From NCBI RefSeq assembly GCF_026242195.1, contig NZ_RKLV01000005.1, positions 62,001 to 126,000 of the forward strand: DNA of 64,000 nt, in the 5' to 3' direction. How positions within the stretch are numbered: the stretch's first letter is position 1; every line of letters starts with the position of its first letter. The position numbers were made by a program, and so were the translations under genes. Under the pieces are notes generated by a model, which did not search any database, had not been told where the DNA came from, and saw only the letters and a program-made list of their open reading frames with translations. This document shows positions 7,516 to 15,698 of this stretch, in pieces. The stretch comes from Halorutilus salinus. GTDB lineage: Archaea > Halobacteriota > Halobacteria > Halobacteriales > Halorutilaceae.

Positions 7516-8820
7516 ATGGCACGAGACAAGACGCGCGACCTGCGTAAGATGGGGCGTAGAAACTTCTTGAAGACCCTTGCTGGAATCGGAGTCTCGGCTG
7601 GTTCGCTGAGATATCTTTCAAAAGAGGCACTTGCAGAAGTAACTGACAAACCGGAGGACGTGGTGCCAGTCCTACAGTTTATGAAGAAACCGGATAATGA
7701 GGAAGAACGAAGGAAAAACAAGGGCATTGAGGATTTCGCTGGTAGAATACCTGTATATGAAGCCGTTCCCCGCGACAGATGGATGAAAATAGAAGCTATA
7801 CATAACGCCGCTCGTAAATTGAATAACAGACTTTCGTCAATCAGCGAACCATCTCCCGAAGTTGGTGTGACAATGAGGACGAACGGGCATAACAAAGAGA
7901 GGATTCTGGAAGTTAAACATGTAACCTACACATGTGACTGCGGCGAGGGGGTTATACAAACTCCTGGGGTTAGCTATGATAGCCTGACCGATAAAATACC
8001 GGCGAGCGTCTCAGGTACACACGGGAAAGGGAATTATGAACGAGTAGTAGAGGACATACCTGTAGTGGTGAAGGAAGTTACTGCTGAGTTGCAGAACTAT
8101 TATACGAATAAATACAGACCTGTTCCCGGCGGTTGCAAAATGATAGGTTCTAAGATGGAAAGCAGTTACTGTGATGCCACCATCGGGTTCCCCGCGGAAC
8201 AAGGTTATAACCAGCCAGTCTGGGTTACTGCCGCTCATAACGTCTCCGTTGATATGCCAGAGTATACAACCTGTAAAGACGAGCAATTTTATGGTGATGA
8301 TGTATATCAACCAGATGAATCTAACAGTGGCATTATTGGAGGTGCTCAAGAGGATGATCTATGGTGGTTTGCAACAAACCACGGGCCAGATAAATGGGGA
8401 GACGTGGCAGTACTAAGAAATATCATGGGAAATGATGCGGAATTTGATATGGCGAGTGACTCTACCGGACAGGATTACATGGGATGGGAATTAAAAGGTA
8501 CTTCATCTGTGGATCGTCTCAAAGATAAGATGAGTTCTCTTGATATAACGGTACAAGGAATTACAACCGGTAGACAGACCGGCTCCATTTACGGCCTTGA
8601 CAATAACGATTATCAAATACAACTATCTGATGTAGATACGGAGGGTGGGGACTCTGGAGGACCGTACTTTGAACTGGAACCAGATGAGCTTGGCAACAAC
8701 GAAGTACTTGCCGTAGGTATACACTCCGGTAGTAATAGATACTCTCCGGCTGACACTTTCGGCAGTATATTTAAGCGGGTTGAAAATAACTTTGGTATAG
8801 CAGTCGGTGCCTCATGGTAG
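7516..8820 (+). CDS. Tat-exported trypsin-like serine protease
   Basis: The 434-residue protein has a Tat signal (GRRNFLKTLAGIGVSAG, residues 13-29). A long N-terminal part (40-215) contains Cys pairs such as CDC at 140-142. The C-terminal half is chymotrypsin-like: AAHN with His 241, GDVAV with Asp 296 and GGDSGGPY with Ser 380, a complete catalytic triad. It has no lipobox and should be released or held by partners. Codon use differs sharply from the flanks (many ATA, AGA, GAT, AAT; visibly lower GC), which points to recent transfer. The ATG at 7516 is chosen as the one directly before the signal; the upstream part is the repeat array. Its stop overlaps the next start. Confidence 0.85.
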   Translation: MARDKTRDLRKMGRRNFLKTLAGIGVSAGSLRYLSKEALAEVTDKPEDVVPVLQFMKKPDNEEERRKNKGIEDFAGRIPVYEAVPRDRWMKIEAIHNAARKLNNRLSSISEPSPEVGVTMRTNGHNKERILEVKHVTYTCDCGEGVIQTPGVSYDSLTDKIPASVSGTHGKGNYERVVEDIPVVVKEVTAELQNYYTNKYRPVPGGCKMIGSKMESSYCDATIGFPAEQGYNQPVWVTAAHNVSVDMPEYTTCKDEQFYGDDVYQPDESNSGIIGGAQEDDLWWFATNHGPDKWGDVAVLRNIMGNDAEFDMASDSTGQDYMGWELKGTSSVDRLKDKMSSLDITVQGITTGRQTGSIYGLDNNDYQIQLSDVDTEGGDSGGPYFELEPDELGNNEVLAVGIHSGSNRYSPADTFGSIFKRVENNFGIAVGASW

Positions 8821-10343
8821 AAAGGTGTAACAGACGGAAGTTTTCGGCACTGGTTCTTTTAGGCTTAACCGGATGTCTCGAAAATACAGGCGAGCACAAT
8901 GACGGAGAGGGTTTTAACCAAACAGGTACTGATGGAGAAATCAGAGTGAGTTCGTCCGTCGACAGTCTAACCCTTCCACAGGCGGAGTTTGAGCTACGGA
9001 TATCAAACCGGACGGACAACGAAATCTCGCTTGGCTTCCCGACAGCTTGGAAGGTGATTGACGGCGAATACTTCTATTTACAGCCCATAAGACCGGCACA
9101 CCTGTTTCCTCATCTCGGTGTCCGCCTCGGACCGAACGGCACGGAGTCATTCAACCTCACCGTTGGTAATGAGTCGGAGACCATGGAACCGTATCTTCCG
9201 GGAGCGGGACCGGGAAAATACCTGTTTAGTGTCACCGAGGGTGTTTACGAACCCGATGAGGTAATCGATGAAATGAAGACGACTGAACTCAGGTTCGTGG
9301 GTGACGCGCCGGATCACACCCCCGTCTCCGTCGAAGAGACGAGTAACGAGGACGGCATACTACGTCTCAGGATGCAGACTAACCGCGGGTCGGAAGATGA
9401 CACGGGTCGTGTTTCCATCTCTACCGGTGAAGACGTACGCCGTGAAGCACCCAACGACACACCGGAACTGATACGCGAGCAGGTCTTCCAGTTTGGTGTC
9501 GTCCGTAACGCTGTCTACTACCTTGGTGTTCAGGAAGAAACGCATGAACTGATAGCTGAAGGTAGCTTGGTTTCTCAAGAACGCCGCGTTCTCGACGAGG
9601 TACGCCGTGAAGACAGGTACCCGTACTTCTCGTCGAACGACGACAGTCTATACTTTGGCTACGACGGTGACATCTATCGTATTGAACTGTATTCGGAGGT
9701 TAACGCTACGGAAACCACAGTTTCACGGGGCGAGGTAAACGTCATAAACGAGGAGTTCCACGTTAGTTCGCCCCACGGACAAGGCTCCCCTGACCCCATC
9801 AGTATCGTGAACGACGGCGACGAAACGGTACGTTGCACGGTTGAGGTATTGGAGGACGGCGAACCGGTCTACACTCTCCGTATCGAACTGGGACCTTACG
9901 GTACCTACACAGACGGTCTGAGGATAGCGCGTGAAGGGGTATACGATGTCCGTGTAGAAACTGAGGGCGGCACGGTTGACGGTAGATGGCATGTAGGGGA
10001 TGGATATACGGGGTTCGTGGTAGAGCCGGACGAGCCGAGGGTTTCGCAGGTGAAGAGGCGGGGAACCGTAGAGGTACGGACGCCCGACACGGTTCCCAAA
10101 GGTGATCCGGTTCCCGCAGAGGATATCTCGGAGTACGGAGCCGTCTACGAGGCTATCGAACAGCACCACGGTTGTGAGACGGGTGACTCGGACGATGGGT
10201 GCGAAACCGTCCGTACGGTAGCCGGTGAGGACTGGGTGGTTGCGACACGTGCCTCTGAGGAGTATACGAGCGAAGATGGGTCAGGGGTATACGTCGAATA
10301 CCGTGGGAATGTTTACGTCTTCACAGTCGAAACAGAGGTGTGA
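8814..10343 (+). CDS. Two-module Tat lipoprotein in protease operon
   Basis: The 509-residue protein starts with NRRKF and lipobox LTGC (Cys 21), so it is exported and lipid-anchored. The N-terminal half resembles the family at 3767/11191/13058: an Ig-like part with WKV, FNLTVGN and GPGKY, then IREQVFQFGVVRNAV and YDGDIYRIEL. The C-terminal half (from about residue 305) resembles the whole mature protein at 10351 (VINEEFHV, EDISEYGAVYEAIE, VEYRGNVYVF). It is therefore a fusion of two related units. Its ATG lies inside the protease stop region (7-base overlap), which implies translational coupling. GC content is intermediate between the protease and later genes. Function unknown. Confidence 0.8.
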   Translation: MVERCNRRKFSALVLLGLTGCLENTGEHNDGEGFNQTGTDGEIRVSSSVDSLTLPQAEFELRISNRTDNEISLGFPTAWKVIDGEYFYLQPIRPAHLFPHLGVRLGPNGTESFNLTVGNESETMEPYLPGAGPGKYLFSVTEGVYEPDEVIDEMKTTELRFVGDAPDHTPVSVEETSNEDGILRLRMQTNRGSEDDTGRVSISTGEDVRREAPNDTPELIREQVFQFGVVRNAVYYLGVQEETHELIAEGSLVSQERRVLDEVRREDRYPYFSSNDDSLYFGYDGDIYRIELYSEVNATETTVSRGEVNVINEEFHVSSPHGQGSPDPISIVNDGDETVRCTVEVLEDGEPVYTLRIELGPYGTYTDGLRIAREGVYDVRVETEGGTVDGRWHVGDGYTGFVVEPDEPRVSQVKRRGTVEVRTPDTVPKGDPVPAEDISEYGAVYEAIEQHHGCETGDSDDGCETVRTVAGEDWVVATRASEEYTSEDGSGVYVEYRGNVYVFTVETEV

Positions 10344-10350
10344 ATTTATC

Positions 10351-11187
10351 ATGAACCGCCGAGGTTTTGTTGCTACGGTTGCGGTGGTTATGTCAGGATG
10401 TGTTAGTAACGGAAGCAACACCACGCCCGGTGACGACGAAACCGACATCAACCAAACCGATACAGGAAACCGAACCGACACCCCTCTCAACAAGTCGGAG
10501 TACGGTGGCGAGGTAGCGGAAGGAACACGTGTTCTTAATGAGGAAATAAACGTCGACACTCCTTACGGAAATGACTACCCCCCAGAGGCAGTTCGAATTA
10601 TTAGCACGGCAGAAGAGGAGGTGACGGCGACGGTCAGGCTACTGGAGGGAGAAGACGTCATATACTCCGCAACCCTTGTTCAAGAACCCTCTACAGGAGG
10701 GTACAGGTATCCGGAGCTTATCGGCAAAACAGGAGGGTTAGTAGCCGAAGTAGAGAGGAACGGCGAGGTACAAGAACTCGAATGTAAGACGGGACCCGGA
10801 TTTACCATCATCGCTATTGATGTCGACGATGTGGACGGATGCACGGCACCCAGACATGCGAACATAGCCATCTATCACGTCACGGAGAAACCCGACGATG
10901 TCGAACTCGTCTCCTCCGAGGAGCTGTCTGAGTATGACACCGTCGATTCATTCGTTGAGTCGTACAGGTACTGCGACGACAACCCCGATGAGAAGGAGGC
11001 ATGCGTGACCGAGGACGGCGAAGTTGACTTCTTCCGCGGCGGCGTTTCGGGAAGACGGTACGCCGAGTTTGACCGTATAATCGAAAAGTTTCCTAGCTAC
11101 AGGTCGGATGACGACGAGTACCCAACGGGGGCGTACATTGAACACGAAGGTGAGATTTACGTCTTCCACATGACCATGGAGTTTTGA
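10351..11187 (+). CDS. Lipoprotein related to C-terminal half of the preceding gene
   Basis: The 278-residue protein has a signal with NRRGF and lipobox MSGC, then a Thr/Asn/Asp-rich linker. A beta domain follows (RVLNEEINVDTP, TVRLLEGEDVIYSATL) and then a C-terminal module with ELSEYDTVDSFVES and IEHEGEIYVF. The last two segments match the second half of the 8814 protein closely enough to call them paralogues. Four Cys residues in the mature part (near CKTGPGF, GCTAPR, YRYCDDN and EACVTED) may form disulfides. The ATG at 10351 begins directly at the signal and is 7 bases after the previous stop. Function unknown. Confidence 0.78.
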   Translation: MNRRGFVATVAVVMSGCVSNGSNTTPGDDETDINQTDTGNRTDTPLNKSEYGGEVAEGTRVLNEEINVDTPYGNDYPPEAVRIISTAEEEVTATVRLLEGEDVIYSATLVQEPSTGGYRYPELIGKTGGLVAEVERNGEVQELECKTGPGFTIIAIDVDDVDGCTAPRHANIAIYHVTEKPDDVELVSSEELSEYDTVDSFVESYRYCDDNPDEKEACVTEDGEVDFFRGGVSGRRYAEFDRIIEKFPSYRSDDDEYPTGAYIEHEGEIYVFHMTMEF

Positions 11188-11190
11188 GAT

Positions 11191-11988
11191 ATGCGGACGC
11201 GCCGTTCGTTCCTCGCCGTCTCCGCCGCCTCTCTCACGGGCTGTCTCGGCGGCGACGGCGGTAAGGAGACGAACGAGAGCGACGAAGACGAACCCGAGTA
11301 CGCGGTGACCACATCCAAGAACACGCTTGAACCCCCGCGCGACAGCCTTGAAGTCGTGGTCGAAAACAGGGAGGAGTCGGAAATCACGATCCCTCCATCT
11401 ATTGAGGTCTACAAAGACACAGACGAGGGGAAGTACCTGGTCACGCCTTACATAGGACGGATCGAAAAGTTCCAAGAAAGACTGGGCGGTCCCGTATTGG
11501 AGCCGAACGGCGAACATAGCTGGACATTCGTGGTCGACAACACCGACCCCGACTCGCGGGGTCGAGAGCGGTACAAGCACACCCTTTGGGGTCTAAACCC
11601 CGGAACGTACACGGCGAAGGTGGGGTACGGCGTCTCGGAGTTCAAAATCGAAGGCGACCCGGTTGACCGGGACAAGATATCCTACGAGATTAAGCAGGAA
11701 GATGGGGTTACGGAGGTCTACTACGAGGAACACAGCCTCGAAGACGAGGTACCGGCTGTACGTCTCACACCGACGGACGAAGAGGGTCGTACGGTGATAG
11801 AAGAACAGCTAAACCAGCTTGGTGGGCTACGCGACGCGGTTCTGTACGCCGACGGGGGTGAGGCTGTCGTATACACCGACGAAGAGTCCTTGGTCGGACA
11901 GCTCAGGGTTCTTACCGACATATACCCTACCGAGGGGGCTGTGATAGAGTACGAAAACGAAACGTACCGTGCCCGGTATGTCGAATAG
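11191..11988 (+). CDS. Tat lipoprotein, Ig-like plus C-terminal module
   Basis: The 265-residue protein opens with RTRRSFL and lipobox LTGC. The mature part has an acidic linker, YAVTTSKNTLEPPRDSLEVVVEN, then TFVVDNTD and LWGLNPGTY of the Ig-like domain. The C-terminal module has EEQLNQLGGLRDAV and ends in YENETYRARY. It is a clear paralogue of the proteins at 3767 and 13058. It starts 3 bases after the previous stop and ends directly before the next start, so it sits in the middle of the operon. Function unknown. Confidence 0.82.
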   Translation: MRTRRSFLAVSAASLTGCLGGDGGKETNESDEDEPEYAVTTSKNTLEPPRDSLEVVVENREESEITIPPSIEVYKDTDEGKYLVTPYIGRIEKFQERLGGPVLEPNGEHSWTFVVDNTDPDSRGRERYKHTLWGLNPGTYTAKVGYGVSEFKIEGDPVDRDKISYEIKQEDGVTEVYYEEHSLEDEVPAVRLTPTDEEGRTVIEEQLNQLGGLRDAVLYADGGEAVVYTDEESLVGQLRVLTDIYPTEGAVIEYENETYRARYVE

Positions 11989-13068
11989 ATGGATACAAGC
12001 TATCCGTTCCTCGCGTCCGTCTCGCGTCTGACCGTAGCCGTTGTCTTCGTCTACCTCGCTACCTTAGGAGTCGTCGCACAGCCCGTGAACGTCTCCGACA
12101 CGGGCGATCTGCGTAACGTCTCCGACGATCTTGACGGTAGCTACGTTCTCGTGGAAGACATCGACCTCTCAGACGTATCCTTCGAACCTATCGGGGACGC
12201 AGACAGGAGCTTCATAGGACGGTTCGACGGAAACGGACACGTCGTGACCAACCTTTCCGTCTCAGAGGAGGGATACGCGGGTCTGTTCGGTGCCGTCGGA
12301 GAGAACGGAACCGTCGAGAACGTGGGTGTTGAGAACGCGAACGTCTCCGGCACGGGGGCGGGCGGTCTCGTGGGATTCAACGCCGGGACGGTCGTTCGGT
12401 CGTACGTCACGGGGAACGTCACGGGTGACGAACCCGTCGGTGGGCTGGTCGGCGTCCACCGGGGCGTCGTCGCGCGGTCGTACTCGACCGCCGACGTGAC
12501 CGGAAACCGCACCGTCGGCGGCTTGGTTGGTATGGCGCACGCCGAACCGACGGGTATAGTACCGGGGACGCGTCCCGATATCGAGTACGCCGTCGTTGAG
12601 TCGTACGCCGCCGGCTATGTGGATGGCGACAAACGCGTCGGAGGCGTCTTCGGACTCGTGAGCCTCGCGCCCACGGATCCGCGCTCCGTCAACGACTCGG
12701 TGTACTGGGATGTCGAAGCCACGGGACACGAAGACGCCGTCGGTGCCTTCGGTACTCGGTCGAACGCGACGCCTGCGACGGGTCTTACCACGTCGGAGAT
12801 GACGGGCGTTGCCGCACGCGAGAGTATGTCAGGATTCGGTTTCGGCGATACGTGGGTGGTAAACGACGGATACCCCGAACTCGCCCGACGCGACCAACCG
12901 TCGTCCGTCACGATAGACCGACCCGAACGCGTACCCCAAGACGCCGAAGAAGACGGTAACGTCTCCGACGACGGAGACGACGAAGCCGAGGAGACGCCCG
13001 GCTTTACGTTCGTCGTGACTCTTGTAGCCTTCGCCGCGGTCGCGTGGGGGTGGTCGTATGAGACGTAG
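11989..13068 (+). CDS. GLUG-repeat surface protein with PGF-CTERM-like tail
   Basis: The 359-residue protein has a Sec-type signal peptide (1-31) and about four repeats of the GLUG type (GGLVG with following V-x-x-S-Y-x-x-x-x-V-T-G). These fold as right-handed beta-solenoid turns and occur in surface and adhesin-like proteins. Near the end an Asp/Glu-rich stretch is followed by TPGF and a hydrophobic segment, like a PGF-CTERM signal for archaeosortase. The usual terminal Arg cluster is missing. It overlaps the next gene by 11 bases. It should be displayed at the cell surface with the operon's lipoproteins. Confidence 0.78.
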   Translation: MDTSYPFLASVSRLTVAVVFVYLATLGVVAQPVNVSDTGDLRNVSDDLDGSYVLVEDIDLSDVSFEPIGDADRSFIGRFDGNGHVVTNLSVSEEGYAGLFGAVGENGTVENVGVENANVSGTGAGGLVGFNAGTVVRSYVTGNVTGDEPVGGLVGVHRGVVARSYSTADVTGNRTVGGLVGMAHAEPTGIVPGTRPDIEYAVVESYAAGYVDGDKRVGGVFGLVSLAPTDPRSVNDSVYWDVEATGHEDAVGAFGTRSNATPATGLTTSEMTGVAARESMSGFGFGDTWVVNDGYPELARRDQPSSVTIDRPERVPQDAEEDGNVSDDGDDEAEETPGFTFVVTLVAFAAVAWGWSYET

Positions 13069-13846
13069 GGTATTCCTCGTCTCGTCCGCCGGCGCGCTCA
13101 CGGGATGTCTCGGCGGTTCAGGCGAAAACGAGACGAACGGGACGAACACGACCGACGAAGACGAACCCCGGTACGCTGTAACCATATCCAAGGAGAGGCT
13201 CGAACTGCCGCGTGACAGCCTCGAGGTCACGACGGAGAACACGGGCGACGGTGGCGGCGGCTTCGGACCCCATCTACGTACGTACAAGATAGTCGACGGG
13301 GAGAGGTATATCATAGCACCTCGTACCAGTACCCTTGACGCCGTCCTTCTGGAACCCGGCGACGAGTTCTCGCTGAGCTTCACCGTCGACAACACAGACC
13401 GCGAACACGGCTACGCGGGACGCGGCGACCAGACCCTCTGGGGACTCAACCCCGGAACGTACGTCACTGAACTCGGTGATACCGCCGAGTTCGAAATCAT
13501 CGGCGAACCGTTCGACGCAGGTACGGTATCGCACGAAGTGAGGAGAGAAGACGGTGTCCTCAACGTCTACGCGGATATGGAGAGCCTTGACGACAACCAA
13601 CCCGCCGTCCGTCTAACGCCGACCGACGCCGACGGTCACAGACTCATCGAGGAACAAATAAACCAGTTCGACGCTCTGAGGGATGCTGTTATACACGCAG
13701 AAGGGAACGCGGCTAATATCTACACCGACCACCCACCGAGTAGCCGTCTGCGGTTCTACACGGGGAAGGATCTCGACGACGGTCCCGTCATTATCGAGTA
13801 CGACGACGAAAGCTACCGCGTCGAGATAGCCGACGACACCCCGTAA
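13058..13846 (+). CDS. Tat lipoprotein, last gene of the protease operon
   Basis: The 262-residue protein has RRRVFL and lipobox LTGC, then YAVTISKERLELPRDSLEVTTEN, SFTVDNTD and LWGLNPGTY of the Ig-like domain. The C-terminal module has EEQINQFDALRDAV and ends in YDDESYRVEI. It is a paralogue of the 3767 and 11191 proteins. It overlaps the GLUG gene by 11 bases, so it is almost certainly cotranslated with it. Base composition matches the rest of the chromosome, unlike the protease at the head of the operon. Function unknown. Confidence 0.82.
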   Translation: MRRRVFLVSSAGALTGCLGGSGENETNGTNTTDEDEPRYAVTISKERLELPRDSLEVTTENTGDGGGGFGPHLRTYKIVDGERYIIAPRTSTLDAVLLEPGDEFSLSFTVDNTDREHGYAGRGDQTLWGLNPGTYVTELGDTAEFEIIGEPFDAGTVSHEVRREDGVLNVYADMESLDDNQPAVRLTPTDADGHRLIEEQINQFDALRDAVIHAEGNAANIYTDHPPSSRLRFYTGKDLDDGPVIIEYDDESYRVEIADDTP

Positions 13847-13879
13847 CCGACATACAAACCTCTCCCGTACCGGCGGAGT

Positions 13880-14062
13880 ATGCTCGCCCCCGTTGCCACC
13901 CTCGTTTCGTTCGTTCTCTACACCATCGGTGTCGCCTCCCTTGGCTACTACGTCCACCGGGACGCGCGTAGCCGGGGTGCTGTCACACCCGCCGTCTAAT
14001 CCGTTGCGGTCGCCACATTCCTGTTCCCCGGTTTCGTCTACGCACCCGTCCGGCGCATCTAA
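13880..14062 (+). pseudogene. Small two-helix membrane protein with in-frame stop
   Basis: From ATG 13880 the frame gives a hydrophobic helix followed by YYVHRDARSRGAVTPAV, then TAA at 13997-13999. Translation then resumes in the same frame with SVAVATFLFPGFVYAPVRRI and ends at TAA 14060-14062. The whole has the shape of small haloarchaeal proteins with helix, Y-V-x-R-D-A-x-x-R-G loop and second helix ending in x-Y-x-x-x-R-R. A single in-frame stop therefore seems to have cut the gene. It fills most of the 265-base gap before the SAM synthetase. Confidence 0.55.
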
Positions 14063-14111
14063 CGTTGCCGTAACCGCAACCTATTAGAAATCTCCCCCCG
14101 CACGCCTACGC

Positions 14112-15314
14112 ATGAACCGTAACATACGTGTCGAGGGATCGAAGGCGACACCCGTCGCCGAACGCCGTATCGAACTCGTCGAGCGCAAGGGGATCGGACA
14201 TCCCGACACGCTCTGCGACGGTATCGCCGAGTCGGTGATGCGCGAACTATCTCAGGAGTACCTCGACCGTTTCGGCGGTATACTCCACCACAACACCGAC
14301 GAGTCGCAGTTGGTCGCGGGACGTTCGGATCCTCAGTTCGGCGGCGGAAACGTCGTACAGCCTATCTATATACTCATCGTCGGGCGCGCCACGAAGGAGT
14401 TCGACGGCGAGTCGATCCCCGCCGACACGATCGCCGTCGAAACCGCACGCGAGTACGTACGCGAGGCGCTCGAAAACATCGACACCGAGTCGGAAGTCAT
14501 CGTAGACTGCCGGATGGGCGAAGGCTCCACCGACCTGAAGGACGTATTCGAACCCGAATCGGGTAGCGCACCGAGCGCCAACGACACCTCGTTCGGCATC
14601 GGCTACGCGCCCTTCTCGCCCACCGAACGCGTCGTACACGACACCGAGCACGCCATCTACGCCAAACTCCGCGAGGATATACCTGCGGTCGGAGAGGACG
14701 TCAAGATCATGGGCAAACGCGACGGCGATACGCTCGACCTGACCGTCGCTGTCGCAACCGTCGCAAAACACGTCGACGACCTCGACGCCTACATCAGCGT
14801 AATGGACGACGTAGAGGAGTTCGTCCACGGTGTCGCCTCCGACCGTTTCGACGGCGAGGTCAACGTCGCAGTCAACACGGCGGACGACCGTGACGAAGGC
14901 TCCGTCTACCTCACAGAGACGGGAACGAGCGCCGAGATGGGTGACGACGGAAGCGTCGGACGAGGAAACCGCGCGAACGGTCTCATCACCCCGGCGCGCG
15001 AGATGAGCCTCGAAGCCGCGAGCGGAAAGAACCCGTTCAACCACATAGGCAAGCTATACAACCTACTCGCGAGCGAGCTATCGAACGACGTCTACGAGGA
15101 GGTCGACGGCGTCGAGGAGGCGAGCGTCAAGCTACTTTCGCAGATAGGATCACCCATCGACGAGCCACAGGTTGCGGCGGTCAACGTACACACCGAGGAA
15201 GGCGTCACCGCCGACGAAGTCGAGTACGAGGTCGGGTCGGTGATCGACGACGGTCTCGAAGACGTCACCTCCATAACGCAAAGGATTATTAACGGCGAAC
15301 TCGGCACGTTTTAA
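14112..15314 (+). CDS. mat: Archaeal S-adenosylmethionine synthetase
   Basis: The enzyme makes S-adenosylmethionine from methionine and ATP. The 400-residue protein is of the archaeal class, which is not alignable to bacterial MetK over its full length. It shows [18 protein letters not shown] (24-41), a [11 protein letters not shown] strand and a glycine-rich [12 protein letters not shown] segment. Length equals that of the family. The ATG at 14112 is the first in-frame codon before the conserved region. The gene stands alone and a separate promoter precedes the next gene. Confidence 0.93.
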   Translation: MNRNIRVEGSKATPVAERRIELVERKGIGHPDTLCDGIAESVMRELSQEYLDRFGGILHHNTDESQLVAGRSDPQFGGGNVVQPIYILIVGRATKEFDGESIPADTIAVETAREYVREALENIDTESEVIVDCRMGEGSTDLKDVFEPESGSAPSANDTSFGIGYAPFSPTERVVHDTEHAIYAKLREDIPAVGEDVKIMGKRDGDTLDLTVAVATVAKHVDDLDAYISVMDDVEEFVHGVASDRFDGEVNVAVNTADDRDEGSVYLTETGTSAEMGDDGSVGRGNRANGLITPAREMSLEAASGKNPFNHIGKLYNLLASELSNDVYEEVDGVEEASVKLLSQIGSPIDEPQVAAVNVHTEEGVTADEVEYEVGSVIDDGLEDVTSITQRIINGELGTF

Positions 15315-15356
15315 GCCTTCGGGCGTTAGAATCGCAAGACGGAAACGGCAAAAGGA

Positions 15357-15363
15357 CTTTATA
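15357..15363 (+). promoter_or_regulatory. TATA element before the 91-residue zinc protein
   Basis: CTTTATA predicts a start of transcription near 15387, giving a leader of about 33 bases, unlike most genes here. The leader would begin almost exactly at the hairpin at 15389. Confidence 0.45.
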
Positions 15364-15388
15364 CTTAGGCGTGTTAGAGAGTAACAAG

Positions 15389-15407
15389 GTGCGTAGGAGA
15401 AACGCAC
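15389..15407 (+). promoter_or_regulatory. 5' leader hairpin with AGGAGAA loop
   Basis: GTGCGT (15389-15394) pairs perfectly with ACGCAC (15402-15407), leaving a 7-base loop AGGAGAA that resembles a Shine-Dalgarno sequence. It would sit at the very 5' end of the transcript, 12 bases before the ATG. It may protect the RNA or present the ribosome site. Confidence 0.4.
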
Positions 15408-15419
15408 ATCTACACCAAC

Positions 15420-15695
15420 ATGAACCGACTTGAGGTCTGGAAACTAAAGGAACACGTCTGCACAGCCTGCGGCGAAGAACTCGAAGAGGACGCCTTCCGG
15501 CTGTACCACAGGAACGGCGACGAGGAGGATGACGACCCGGAGAACGTCGACCTCGTATGCCCCGACTGCTACGACGGTATCGACAAGACGGCGCGCGGAG
15601 AGACGGAGGACGTACTCGTGGAGATTGAGGAGGAGATGCCCGACGCGCCACGCGAGAGGAAGACGTTGGAGTACCTCCGCAGGTCGAGCGAATGA
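15420..15695 (+). CDS. Small zinc-binding protein, HNH-like
   Basis: The 91-residue protein has two Cys pairs, CTAC (residues 15-18) and CPDC (near 49-52). Between them are a Tyr-His (LYHRNG) and the segment DPENVDLVCPDCYD. This spacing resembles HNH endonucleases (CxxC, His-His, N-x-x-x-L-C-x-x-C-H), but the catalytic first His and the last His are replaced by Tyr. It may be a structural zinc protein derived from that fold. The C-terminus is charged and probably helical. It has its own promoter and leader. Confidence 0.65.
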   Translation: MNRLEVWKLKEHVCTACGEELEEDAFRLYHRNGDEEDDDPENVDLVCPDCYDGIDKTARGETEDVLVEIEEEMPDAPRERKTLEYLRRSSE

Positions 15696-15698
15696 GGC

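Noticed and set aside
14247-15044. Minus-strand frame of 265 codons within the SAM synthetase gene
   Set aside because: Shadow frame opposite a recognised enzyme; no family resemblance.
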